From Magnetofaba australis IT-1 (GTDB taxonomy: Bacteria; Pseudomonadota; Magnetococcia; Magnetococcales; Magnetococcaceae), in contig NZ_LVJN01000020.1 of the NCBI RefSeq assembly GCF_002109495.1, forward strand, positions 1,348,300 to 1,412,299: DNA of 64,000 nucleotides, given 5' to 3'. This document shows, in pieces, positions 39,335 through 47,663 of the stretch. Every line of letters starts with the position of its first letter. Position 1 is the stretch's first letter. A program made the position numbers and the translations under genes. The notes below the pieces were generated by a model that worked only from the letters and a program-made list of their open reading frames with translations, did no database searches and was not told the origin of the DNA.

Positions 39335-40021
39335 ATGACCGCGACCCAGTACATCTATGACCGCTTTGAGTTCTCCGACAGCTACAAGCAGGAGCTGGTG
39401 GAGTTCTTCCGCCACAAAAGCAACGCCGAAATCGGCGGCTATCGCATGTATGACGGCTCGGGCTCCCACTGGATGCAAAATGCGGTGGAGTTCGCCGATC
39501 TGGTGTTCGCCCTGAAGGCCTATGAGCGCGATACGGGGAAGAAGCTCAAACGCTTTTTGGAGGTCGGTTTCTCCGCCGGATTCACCAACACCATCTTGCA
39601 CAAGTTTTTCCAGTTCGACGAGATCGTGGCGGTGGATTGGGTGGCGCCCTGGGGCATCAGCACCGATGCGCTGGTGGCCAATATGCGCTTTAAGAATCTG
39701 GTCTACATCGCCGGCGACTCCACCGATCCCAATGTGGTGCGCAAGGCGGCGATGTTCGGTCCGTTCGACCTGATCCACGTGGATGGCGGCCATGAGTATG
39801 ACGTGGTCAAATCCGACCACGCCAACTATGCGCCGCTGCTGGCCAAAGATGGGGTGATGGCGCACCACGACATCTACGCCAGCGACCATGCCGGTTGCGC
39901 CAAATTTTGGCGCGAGTTCCGCGCCGATCCAGCCACCGACGCGCGCTGGCGCGTGGAGGAGTACTTCGACGCGGGCAATCACACCGACTACGGCATCGGC
40001 GCCCTGTTCCCGCGTTCATGA
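39335..40021 (+). CDS. Class I SAM-dependent methyltransferase
   Basis: 228 residues. The SAM motif is FLEVGFSAGFTNTIL, followed by an acidic strand end IVAVDWVAP and the catalytic-region LIHVDGGHEYDVVKSDH. This matches the Methyltransf_24 type, which includes sugar O-methyltransferases. The gene ends ATGA, overlapping the next start. The target is probably the product of this cluster. Confidence 0.75.
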   Translation: MTATQYIYDRFEFSDSYKQELVEFFRHKSNAEIGGYRMYDGSGSHWMQNAVEFADLVFALKAYERDTGKKLKRFLEVGFSAGFTNTILHKFFQFDEIVAVDWVAPWGISTDALVANMRFKNLVYIAGDSTDPNVVRKAAMFGPFDLIHVDGGHEYDVVKSDHANYAPLLAKDGVMAHHDIYASDHAGCAKFWREFRADPATDARWRVEEYFDAGNHTDYGIGALFPRS

Positions 40022-41202
40022 GCGCGCACGCCGCCGAGGCGCAGGCTGGGGCTGCTGGCGAGGAGCTGGCGGCTTGTCGTGTGTGCGGCGCGGCGCATCC
40101 GCGTTGCGTCGCCCGCTATGCCGAGATTCCCAGTCGGATCTGGCCTGAGCCGGATGGGCAGCTGCCCGCGCAGGCGCCCATCGCGCTGTATGTGTGCCCG
40201 CAGTGCGGCCATCTGCAGTTGCAGGATATGGACGCCGACTTCATCGCCGAGCTCTATACCGGCGAGGCGTTCAATGTGGAGAATCCGGCAGGCAATGTGG
40301 CGCGATTGGAGATGGCCCGCGCTGAGTTGGGCGAGGCGCTGACCAGCACTCCGGTGTTGGAGGTTGGCGGCGGGCGCAACGGTTTTGCCGCACAGTTGAC
40401 CGGCGAGTCCCCTGAGACCTGGAGTTGCGACTTTTCGCTCAACGCCGATGTGATCGCCAGCGTGGACCACGCCATCGCTGGGGACTTCCTGACGGTGGAT
40501 CTGCCCACCAGCCACTTTGGCCTGTTGGCGCTGTTCCATGTGATGGAGCACTTCCCCGACCCGCTGGCGGCGGCGCAGCGCATCGCTGCGCTGTTGCGCC
40601 CGGGCGGTCATGTGCTGGTGGAGGTTCCCAATCTGGCGTGGTTGTGCGCCAATGCGCCCTACTATGCGCTGCTGCATCAGCATCTGAGTCTGTTTCGCAG
40701 CGAGACGCTGAGTCAGTTGATGGCGCGTGCGGGGCTGCGTTTGCGACGCATCTTGCGTCACGATGAGGTGCTCTACCATCTGTATGAACTTGCCCCCGGC
40801 GCTCCTGTGACGCCACAACCGACCCTGGGTCTGCAGGAGGCGGAGCGTTTGGTCGCCGCGCTGGCGCGTCTGCCGGAGGCGTTGGCGGCGTTGCCGCTGC
40901 ATGCCGATGCGACGCGCAACGCCATCTATGGCGCGGGCGGCAGCACGGCGCTGTTGCTGGCCCATGCGCCGGCTCTGGCGGCGCGTCTGGGCGTCTGTTT
41001 CGACCGCGATGCGCGCAAACAGGGGCGTCGTCTGCCCGGTTCCGGGCTGCCGATCGCGGCGCCCGAACAGATGTTCGCGCAGCCGCCTGCTGTGCTGTTG
41101 TTTCTCTCCAGTTCGTTGTGCGCGCGGGTGGGAACGCCCGCGAATACGGTGAAAATCGATCTGGAGCCTCTGCTAACCGCTTTGGACGCCACGCCATCAT
41201 GA
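40018..41202 (+). CDS. Zinc-containing SAM methyltransferase (sugar C-methyltransferase type)
   Basis: 394 residues from ATG 40018, four bases overlapping the preceding stop. The N-terminus has two cysteine pairs (CRVCGAAH and YVCPQCGHLQL), as in sugar C-methyltransferases such as TylC3 and NovU. The central SAM domain has VLEVGGGRNGFAAQL and LLALFHVMEHFPDP, and the C-terminal part has AIYGAGGSTALLLA. It probably methylates a sugar or cyclitol intermediate. It overlaps the ACP gene by 4 bp. Confidence 0.78.
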   Translation: MSAHAAEAQAGAAGEELAACRVCGAAHPRCVARYAEIPSRIWPEPDGQLPAQAPIALYVCPQCGHLQLQDMDADFIAELYTGEAFNVENPAGNVARLEMARAELGEALTSTPVLEVGGGRNGFAAQLTGESPETWSCDFSLNADVIASVDHAIAGDFLTVDLPTSHFGLLALFHVMEHFPDPLAAAQRIAALLRPGGHVLVEVPNLAWLCANAPYYALLHQHLSLFRSETLSQLMARAGLRLRRILRHDEVLYHLYELAPGAPVTPQPTLGLQEAERLVAALARLPEALAALPLHADATRNAIYGAGGSTALLLAHAPALAARLGVCFDRDARKQGRRLPGSGLPIAAPEQMFAQPPAVLLFLSSSLCARVGTPANTVKIDLEPLLTALDATPS

Positions 41203-41426
41203 GCAACAAACTGGAAACCCTGAAATCGATCTTGCGTGAAGAGTTGGGCCGCGACGACATCGCCGACGACGCCAATGAGGCCGACTATCCCGAGTGGGAC
41301 TCCATGGCCTACATGTCGGTGGTGGCGCGGGTGGAGGAGGCGTTCGATGTCGAAGCCACCGCCGCCAATATCACCGCATTCTCCTCCATTGCCGGCATTC
41401 TGGCGCTGATTAACGGCGACGCGTAA
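41199..41426 (+). CDS. Acyl carrier protein
   Basis: 75 residues from ATG 41199, overlapping the methyltransferase stop by 4 bp. It is acidic and helical, with the phosphopantetheine serine in YPEWDSMAYMSVV (usual DSL reads DSM). It is not the housekeeping AcpP, which has DSLDTVE and is linked to fab genes. It is followed 27 bp later by a ligase that could load it. Confidence 0.88.
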   Translation: MSNKLETLKSILREELGRDDIADDANEADYPEWDSMAYMSVVARVEEAFDVEATAANITAFSSIAGILALINGDA

Positions 41427-41453
41427 GTCCCTCGCCCCAACCTGGAGATCCGC

Positions 41454-42899
41454 ATGTCCCGTTGGCTGCAAGAGATCACCCGGAGCTTGAGCGGCTCCCC
41501 CCACGGCGTGACCGAAGTGGAGGGGGGGCGCACGATCTCCCACCCCGATCTGCTGGCGCGCGCGGATATCTGGAATCGCGCCATGTCCGGATTGAGCGGG
41601 CAGGTGGTCTCGGTGGTGCTGCCCAACGGCATTGAGTGGATCGCCGCCTACATCGCCTGTCTGCGCAATGGCGCGGTGTTCAACCCGATTCCCTACTTCT
41701 CCAGCGTGGGGGAGTTGGCGCGGATTTTCACCTACGTGCAGCCGGGGTTGCTGATTACCGATCGTGAGGATTTGATCACCCGTTATATCGGCGAGATGAG
41801 CGCGCTGACGCCTGATCAGGTCGCGGCGCTGGAACCCATCGCCTGCACGGCGGAGGAGCCCGACGACGACGCCATTGCGTGTCTCTACTACTCCTCCGGC
41901 ACCACCGGCAACCCCAAGGGAGTGCTCTACTCCCACGGTAACGTCTTCGCTCTCATCGACAGCATCAATCGCGGTTTTCGGTTCGACGCCGAAACCCGCC
42001 AACTGGCGTTCCTGCCGTTTGGCCACACCGCCTCCATCAACTACAACATCCTGCCCGCGCTGTTGGCTGGCTCGCCGCTGTTCACCTCGCAAGGGTTCGA
42101 AAAGCTGCGCGCCAACTTCTTCCAGGTGCTGGCGGAAAATCGCATCAACTACACCGAGGTGGTGCCCTCGGTGCTGTTGATGCTGCTCAAGCTCAAGCAT
42201 GACCTGACCGGTTTGGACCTCTCCGCGTTGCGTTTTATCGGTTGCGGCTCCTCCACTTTGCCGCTGGAGTCGCAGCGCGATTTCATGCAGACCTATGGCG
42301 TCAAGGTGGCCAATCTCTATGGTCTCTCGGAGACCGGCCCCAGCCATGTGGATGACCCCACTGTGGACGGATGGGAGCCGGGGAGCATCGGCGTGGCGCT
42401 GGATTGCAACCAGTGTCGCATCGCCGAGGATGGCGAGATTCTGCTCAAAGGCCCCAACGTTTTTGTCGGCTACTACAAGAACGAGGCGCTGTATAACGAA
42501 GTGGTGGTGGATGGCTGGTTCCACACCGGCGATCTGGGGCGTGAAGAGCCGGGCGGCGTGTTCGTCTTCACCGACCGCAAGAAGGATCTGATCATCAAAT
42601 CGGGCATCAACATCGTGCCCGCCGAGATCGAAGAGGTGATCTACGGCTGTGACGCCGTACTGGGCTGTGTGGCGGTGGGCAAACAGGACCCGGTGCATGG
42701 CGAGGTGATCGCGGTGGCGGTGGCGCCCAAGGATCCCAGTGTGGACCGCGATGAACTGATCAAAGCGGTGCGCGCCATCTGCCGTGAGAAGCTCTCCACC
42801 CATAAGTTGCCGTCGGTGATTGAGGTTGTCGATGAGATCCCCAAAACCCACAGCGGCAAACTCCAGCGGCGGAAGATCCGTGACCATTTCGCCCGCTGA
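41454..42899 (+). CDS. AMP-forming acyl-CoA/acyl-ACP ligase
   Basis: 481 residues of the ANL superfamily. Motifs seen are the P-loop YYSSGTTGNPKGVLYSHG, NLYGLSETGPSHVDD, WFHTGDLGREEPGGVF and the C-terminal KTHSGKLQRRKI, whose Lys is catalytic. Most of the N-terminal domain is short, making the protein smaller than typical acyl-CoA synthetases. Because it follows a free-standing ACP, I infer that it activates a carboxylic acid for transfer to that ACP. Its end overlaps the next gene by 20 bp. Confidence 0.82.
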   Translation: MSRWLQEITRSLSGSPHGVTEVEGGRTISHPDLLARADIWNRAMSGLSGQVVSVVLPNGIEWIAAYIACLRNGAVFNPIPYFSSVGELARIFTYVQPGLLITDREDLITRYIGEMSALTPDQVAALEPIACTAEEPDDDAIACLYYSSGTTGNPKGVLYSHGNVFALIDSINRGFRFDAETRQLAFLPFGHTASINYNILPALLAGSPLFTSQGFEKLRANFFQVLAENRINYTEVVPSVLLMLLKLKHDLTGLDLSALRFIGCGSSTLPLESQRDFMQTYGVKVANLYGLSETGPSHVDDPTVDGWEPGSIGVALDCNQCRIAEDGEILLKGPNVFVGYYKNEALYNEVVVDGWFHTGDLGREEPGGVFVFTDRKKDLIIKSGINIVPAEIEEVIYGCDAVLGCVAVGKQDPVHGEVIAVAVAPKDPSVDRDELIKAVRAICREKLSTHKLPSVIEVVDEIPKTHSGKLQRRKIRDHFAR

Positions 42900-43728
42900 A
42901 CTGAGCAAACTCATCCCCTTGATTCAGGACGCCGGAGCGCTGCTGCTGCGGCGTTTTGAGGCGCGTCACTTTCCCGATCCCGGCGATGAGGCGGGGGCGC
43001 GGGCCGAAGGCGAGCGGCGCATGAAAGCGCCCCATGAGTTTGTGCTGGAAGAGGATCTGATGGCCGACAAACTGTTGGCCGAGGGCATCGCCTGGCGCTT
43101 TCCCGATGCGGGCATCTACTCCGAAGAGATGGCTGACTGGCGCCGCTTCCGCGAAGACAAGCGGTTGAAATTTCTGATCGATCCGCTGGACGGCACACAC
43201 AACTATCACTATGGGTTGCCACAGTGGGGCATCGCCGTGTCGCTGCTGGATGCGGACAATCGCCCGTTGGCGGGATTCATTCACATCCCGCGTTACGATC
43301 TGCTGCTGTACAACTTCACCGCAGGCAAAGGCCCCACCCATGAGAACTATGGCGGCCGCACGCGGGTGATCACCAGTTCGCCACGCCATCAGTTCAGTGA
43401 AGCGTTGGTGGCCTATGACAACCAATTCTATCGCTTGGGGGAGGCGGCTTTTGCGCGCTATCAGGAGATCGCCAAACGCGCCTTCACCACGCGCATTACC
43501 GGCTCGGCGGCGTTCGATGCGGCGATGGTGGCGCTAGGCAAGTTCGATGCGCGCATTTGGAACCAGGTGGAGCCCTACGACGTGGCCGCCGCGTTCCCCA
43601 TCATTCAGGGCGCGGGCGGCGTGACCTGCGGCTTGGATGGCAACGCCGATATCGACATCTTCCATGGCGGCATGATGGTGGTGGGCAATCGAGAGTTCGC
43701 CAACGAACTGGCGCAAGCGATTCGCTAA
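42880..43728 (+). CDS. Inositol monophosphatase family protein
   Basis: 282 residues from GTG 42880, which lies inside the end of the ligase gene with a GGCGGAAG ribosome site. The metal motifs are EEDLMADKLL, FLIDPLDGTHNYHYG (motif A, DPxDGT) and VEPYDVAAAFPIIQGAGG (motif B). It should hydrolyse a phosphate ester such as inositol-P, 3'-phosphoadenosine-5'-phosphate or a sugar phosphate. As the last gene of the cluster it probably dephosphorylates a pathway intermediate. Confidence 0.82.
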   Translation: MTISPAELSKLIPLIQDAGALLLRRFEARHFPDPGDEAGARAEGERRMKAPHEFVLEEDLMADKLLAEGIAWRFPDAGIYSEEMADWRRFREDKRLKFLIDPLDGTHNYHYGLPQWGIAVSLLDADNRPLAGFIHIPRYDLLLYNFTAGKGPTHENYGGRTRVITSSPRHQFSEALVAYDNQFYRLGEAAFARYQEIAKRAFTTRITGSAAFDAAMVALGKFDARIWNQVEPYDVAAAFPIIQGAGGVTCGLDGNADIDIFHGGMMVVGNREFANELAQAIR

Positions 43729-43801
43729 ACAGGTTAAAGCCAAGCCGTTGCGGCGAGTCGGGGTGGGGCGGTCATCAATGCGCTAACGCTCAAACGAGCG
43801 C

Positions 43802-44905
43802 TTAGTGGGTGCTGTAGGACTCCGGCGAGGGCATGAAGCTCATGGGGTCGATGCGCATGCTTGCGGGCGACTCATGGCTGACAATGCGCAACCCCTCCAC
43901 CCCTTTGGGGCGTTTGCTCAAGTCCAGTCGTTGCGGAGTGATGGGCGTGGCGCCATTGTCCCGCGCAATCACCTTGATGCTGGGGCGCAGTAGGTCCTGC
44001 GGGTTGTTGCGCATCACCACGCCCACGCGGCCATCGGCCAGGCGCACCAGCGAGCCCACCGGGTAGACCCCCACCACGCGCACAAAGCGCTCCACCAGCT
44101 CTTGATCCAGACGGCGACGCACGCGCCCCTCCAGCATCAATTCACCCAGCACCTCATTGGGCGGGCGCGCCTTGCGGTAGGTGCGTTGGGAGCTCATGGC
44201 GTCGAAGCAGTCGCACACGGCGGCCATGCGGCCATAGAGGCTGATTTTGTCGCCCGCCAGACCGTTGGGATAGCCGCTGCCGTCCAGGCGCTCATGGTGC
44301 TGGCTGACGATGAGGGGGATGATGCGGTCCCGTCCCGATTTCATCTCTTGCAGCAGATCAAGACTGATGGTGACGTGGGATTCGATCTGATCACGCTCGT
44401 CACCACTGAGCGGGGTGATTTTGTGGATCAGCTTCTGCGGCAGCAGCGCTTTGCCAATATCGTGCAGAATGCCGCCCATGCCGATGGTGGTGACGGTCTG
44501 CTCGTCCAGCTCCATGCTGCGCGCCATGGCCATCAAGTAGATGGAGACGTTGATGGCGTGATCAAACCCTTCGCCATCGAACTCACGCAGCATGGAGAGG
44601 CTGAGCAGCGCCTCGGGGTCCCGCGCCAGGGAGGCGTTCATCTGATTGACCGACAGGTCCATCTCGCTCAGGTCCAACGGCTCGCCCGCTTTGGCGCTGC
44701 CGACCAATTCCGCAATGGTCTGCTCGGCCACAGCCATCACTTCCAACGCTTTGACCGTCTCCTCGGCCCACTGATTCTCGGAGCGCAGGGAGGGGTCTTC
44801 CAGCCAATCGTCATCCTCGCCCATTTCAGCCAACTGTATGGCGAGGGCTTCTTCGGCTTCAGTTTCACTCAGCGATGAGGGCAGGCTGTCGGAATCACGA
44901 TTCAT
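43802..44905 (-). CDS. HD-GYP domain c-di-GMP phosphodiesterase
   Basis: 367 residues. After an acidic N-terminal helical region comes the HD-GYP domain with HAINVSIYLMA, the metal pair HDIGK, HVTISLDLL and HHERLDGSGYP (the GYP loop). The C-terminal part VGSLVRLADGRVGVVMRN is common in this family. It should hydrolyse c-di-GMP in the cytoplasm. No receiver domain is present, so the input is unknown. An AGGA precedes the ATG. It converges on the IMPase gene with 73 bp between. Confidence 0.92.
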   Translation of the reverse strand: MNRDSDSLPSSLSETEAEEALAIQLAEMGEDDDWLEDPSLRSENQWAEETVKALEVMAVAEQTIAELVGSAKAGEPLDLSEMDLSVNQMNASLARDPEALLSLSMLREFDGEGFDHAINVSIYLMAMARSMELDEQTVTTIGMGGILHDIGKALLPQKLIHKITPLSGDERDQIESHVTISLDLLQEMKSGRDRIIPLIVSQHHERLDGSGYPNGLAGDKISLYGRMAAVCDCFDAMSSQRTYRKARPPNEVLGELMLEGRVRRRLDQELVERFVRVVGVYPVGSLVRLADGRVGVVMRNNPQDLLRPSIKVIARDNGATPITPQRLDLSKRPKGVEGLRIVSHESPASMRIDPMSFMPSPESYSTH

Positions 44906-45045
44906 ATGGCGGTCCTGATAAAATGGGCGACAGTGGAATAGTATCGTGACGGGCGTTATGCGGTCCAGTATTGAAAAAAATAGTCTGATTTAATTGTATT
45001 AAGCGTGGATGGTGATCAAACGGTTTTCTCTATAAATAAGGCCGA

Positions 45046-45073
45046 GCGCCCTGGCGAAAGTTCGCCAGGGCGC
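45046..45073 (-). terminator. Hairpin terminator after sat
   Basis: The 13 bp perfect stem GCGCCCTGGCGAA / TTCGCCAGGGCGC with a two-base loop lies 15 bp beyond the sat stop on the minus strand. It is followed there by TCGGCCTTATTT. Confidence 0.65.
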
Positions 45074-45087
45074 TGCGATTTTCTCAT

Positions 45088-46272
45088 TTAGCTGTTCTGA
45101 TAGTGGTCCATCAGAATTTTCGCGCACTCAGGGCGAGTAAACTCCGGCGGGGGGGCAATGCCCTGGCCCAGCATTTCACGCACTTTGGTGCCCGACAGCA
45201 GGACGAAGTCCTCTTTGGTGTGGTCCGGCGCGTCGCGCATCATCACCACCTGGTTGAGCTTTTTGGACCAGGCGGTGTGGTCGGCGCGGAATACTTCGAT
45301 CAGCAGCGACTCGGCGACGATGGGGGTGTCGAAAATGGTTTGGGCGTCAAAGGCGCCGTAGTAGTCGCCCACGCCAGCGTGGTCGCGACCGACGATGAAG
45401 TGGGTGCAGCCGCAGTTCTGACGGAACACCGCATGCAGCAGCGCTTCGCGCGGACCGGCGTAGAGCATGTCAAAGCCGTAGCCGGTGATCATCACGGTGT
45501 TGGGCGGGAAGTAGAGCTCCACCATTTTGCGGATGGAGGCGTCGCGCACCGGGGCGGGGATGTCGCCGGGCTTGAGTTTGCCCAGCAGCATGTGGATCAG
45601 GATGCCGTCGGCGTTGACCGCTTTTTGCGCCATGCGGCACAGCTCTTCGTGGGCGCGGTGCATGGGGTTGCGGGTCTGGAACGCCACCACCTTGTTCCAA
45701 CCGTGCTCCTGGATCTCGTTGCGGATCTCCACGGCGGTGCGGAAGGTGTCGGGGAAGTCCTGTTGGAAGTAGCTGAAGTTCAGCACTTCAATGGGGCCGG
45801 ACAGAACGGTTTTGCCCAGGCTCTTGAAGGTCTTCACGCCGGGGTGCTCGGGATCGGTGGTGCCGTAGACCTGTTCGGACATGGCGTCGATCTGGGCGTC
45901 GGAGGCCTCTTCGATGGCTTCGATGTCCATCACCGCCAGCACCGGGTTGCCCTCGACGTTGGGGTCGCGCAGGGCGATGCGCTTGGCGTCTCCGATGGCG
46001 GCGACGTTATCGGTCATGTTCAGCACCGGGGTGGGCCAGAACAGGCCGTCGGTGGTCTGCATCTTTTCGCACACCGACACCGCGTCGGCCAGATTCATGA
46101 AGCCTTTGAGCGGAGTGAAGTAGCCCGCGCCCAGCATCACCGCGTTGCCGGCGGCGGCGGAGTTGATCAACAGCGACGGGAGGGACTCAGCTTCCTTGGC
46201 GAGCGCGTGGTGCTTCTCGGAATCGTATACAAACAACGGCGTTAAGGCGTCTGCGCCATGAGGCTTGATCAT
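45088..46272 (-). CDS. sat: Sulfate adenylyltransferase (ATP sulfurylase)
   Basis: 394 residues of the homo-oligomeric Sat/Met3 type. ATP-binding motifs are VVAFQTRNPMHRAHEEL and FIVGRDHAGVG, and the C-terminal LLSGTKVREML is conserved. In sulfur oxidisers this enzyme runs in reverse, making ATP and sulfate from adenylyl sulfate; apr genes are not adjacent, so direction is inferred from the sulfide oxidoreductase nearby. An AGGAGAG box precedes ATG 46272. Confidence 0.95.
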   Translation of the reverse strand: MIKPHGADALTPLFVYDSEKHHALAKEAESLPSLLINSAAAGNAVMLGAGYFTPLKGFMNLADAVSVCEKMQTTDGLFWPTPVLNMTDNVAAIGDAKRIALRDPNVEGNPVLAVMDIEAIEEASDAQIDAMSEQVYGTTDPEHPGVKTFKSLGKTVLSGPIEVLNFSYFQQDFPDTFRTAVEIRNEIQEHGWNKVVAFQTRNPMHRAHEELCRMAQKAVNADGILIHMLLGKLKPGDIPAPVRDASIRKMVELYFPPNTVMITGYGFDMLYAGPREALLHAVFRQNCGCTHFIVGRDHAGVGDYYGAFDAQTIFDTPIVAESLLIEVFRADHTAWSKKLNQVVMMRDAPDHTKEDFVLLSGTKVREMLGQGIAPPPEFTRPECAKILMDHYQNS

Positions 46273-46478
46273 GAGCTCTCTCTCCTGATAACTGCGTCAA
46301 AGGGGGCCTGCCGCAAAGCGGTGGCGTCATGTCATGGGATGCCGAATGATGGCACAAGCGCGCCGTTCCCACAATGCGCTTTGGCGTTGGTGGCATAATC
46401 CCAAAACATCATGGGTATTTACACGCGTTGTTCTTGGCGCGCAAGCGAGCATGGCGCGCCACCACAGCATGTGGGCGC

Positions 46479-47462
46479 TTATTTGGCGACTGCTTCTTGG
46501 GCGGCCAGCAAGTCATGGATCTGTTGCAATGCCAAACGGTCGGCCAATATCAGGGCGGTGTTGCCGTCATGATCCCGCACTGTCCGGTCGGCCCCATGCT
46601 CTAACAGCAGGGAGACGTTTTGCGGATGCTTGCCGCGCACCGCAAACATCAGCGGCGTGTAGCCATCGGCGTCCGGGGCGTCGATGGGCGACTTATACTG
46701 AAGGAGCAGGCTGACGATGGCGCTATCGCCGCGTTCCGCCGCGATGTGCAGCGGGCTGCAGCCGCAGGCGTCGTTAAGGGTGACGTCGGCGCCGTTATCC
46801 AGCAGTTGATGGACGATATTCATCGCGCCCTTTTCGATGGCGCGCATGAGGGCGTTTTCGCCATATTTGTCGCGCAGATTGACCTCGGCGCCGTGGTTAA
46901 GCAGCATCGCCACCAGTTCGGGATTGTCTGACTGGGCGGCCAGAATCAGCGGCGTACGCTGGCGGTTGTCGCGTGCATTGACGTCCACATTATAGCGCAG
47001 CAGGTGGCGCACAATGATCAGCGCGCGGCGGCGCTCCTCCCACTTGGCCAGACGAAAGCGCGACAGGCGCAGCAGCGGCGTACCGCCGGAACGGGGGCGG
47101 AAGTTGGCGTCGGCGCCGTGTTTGAGCAGAGCGTGGACAACATCCTCATGCAGTCCTTCGATAGCCATGATCAGGGCGGAGGATTGCTTGTCGCCGAACA
47201 GGGCGTTGACGTCGGCGCCTTTAGCCACCAGATAGTGGACCAGTTTGACATGACCCTCCTGGGCGGCCCACATCAGCGGCGTCATGCCGTTGATGGTGCG
47301 GGCGTTGACGTCGGCCCCCGCGCCTAAATCGCGCACCGCGGCGTGCAGATCGCCCGCCTCAACGTGACGCCGGAGATCCTGGATCAGCACATCCATCGCC
47401 CAGGCGCTGGCGGGCGCAGCCCACAGACTCAGGACAACAGCGAAGAGGGCAATCCGCTTCAT
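46479..47462 (-). CDS. Exported ankyrin-repeat protein
   Basis: 327 residues. A signal peptide (MKRIALFAVVLSLWAAPASAWA) predicts export to the periplasm. The rest is about eight ankyrin repeats of 33 residues, for example GADVNARTINGMTPLMWAAQ and GCSPLHIAAERGDSAIVSLL. Such proteins bind other proteins; no partner is evident. The upstream (47463-47663) and downstream (46273-46478) gaps of about 200 bp each show nothing recognisable. Confidence 0.9.
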   Translation of the reverse strand: MKRIALFAVVLSLWAAPASAWAMDVLIQDLRRHVEAGDLHAAVRDLGAGADVNARTINGMTPLMWAAQEGHVKLVHYLVAKGADVNALFGDKQSSALIMAIEGLHEDVVHALLKHGADANFRPRSGGTPLLRLSRFRLAKWEERRRALIIVRHLLRYNVDVNARDNRQRTPLILAAQSDNPELVAMLLNHGAEVNLRDKYGENALMRAIEKGAMNIVHQLLDNGADVTLNDACGCSPLHIAAERGDSAIVSLLLQYKSPIDAPDADGYTPLMFAVRGKHPQNVSLLLEHGADRTVRDHDGNTALILADRLALQQIHDLLAAQEAVAK

Positions 47463-47663
47463 GGTGAACGCGCTCCATGATCTTCCGGTGATGCGCGTCG
47501 CAAAGGGCGCTGGCGCGGGTCAGTGCTGCGCCAGACCTTTGCAGGCGGCAATTCTTCAAACATAGTCGATTGCTTCGGCTGGGGACAACCACTGATACGT
47601 TGGGAGGTGGGGCGATTCGGCGCGTGTGTTGCGCACCTTCGTCCAGGGTGGCTCAGGTTTGAC

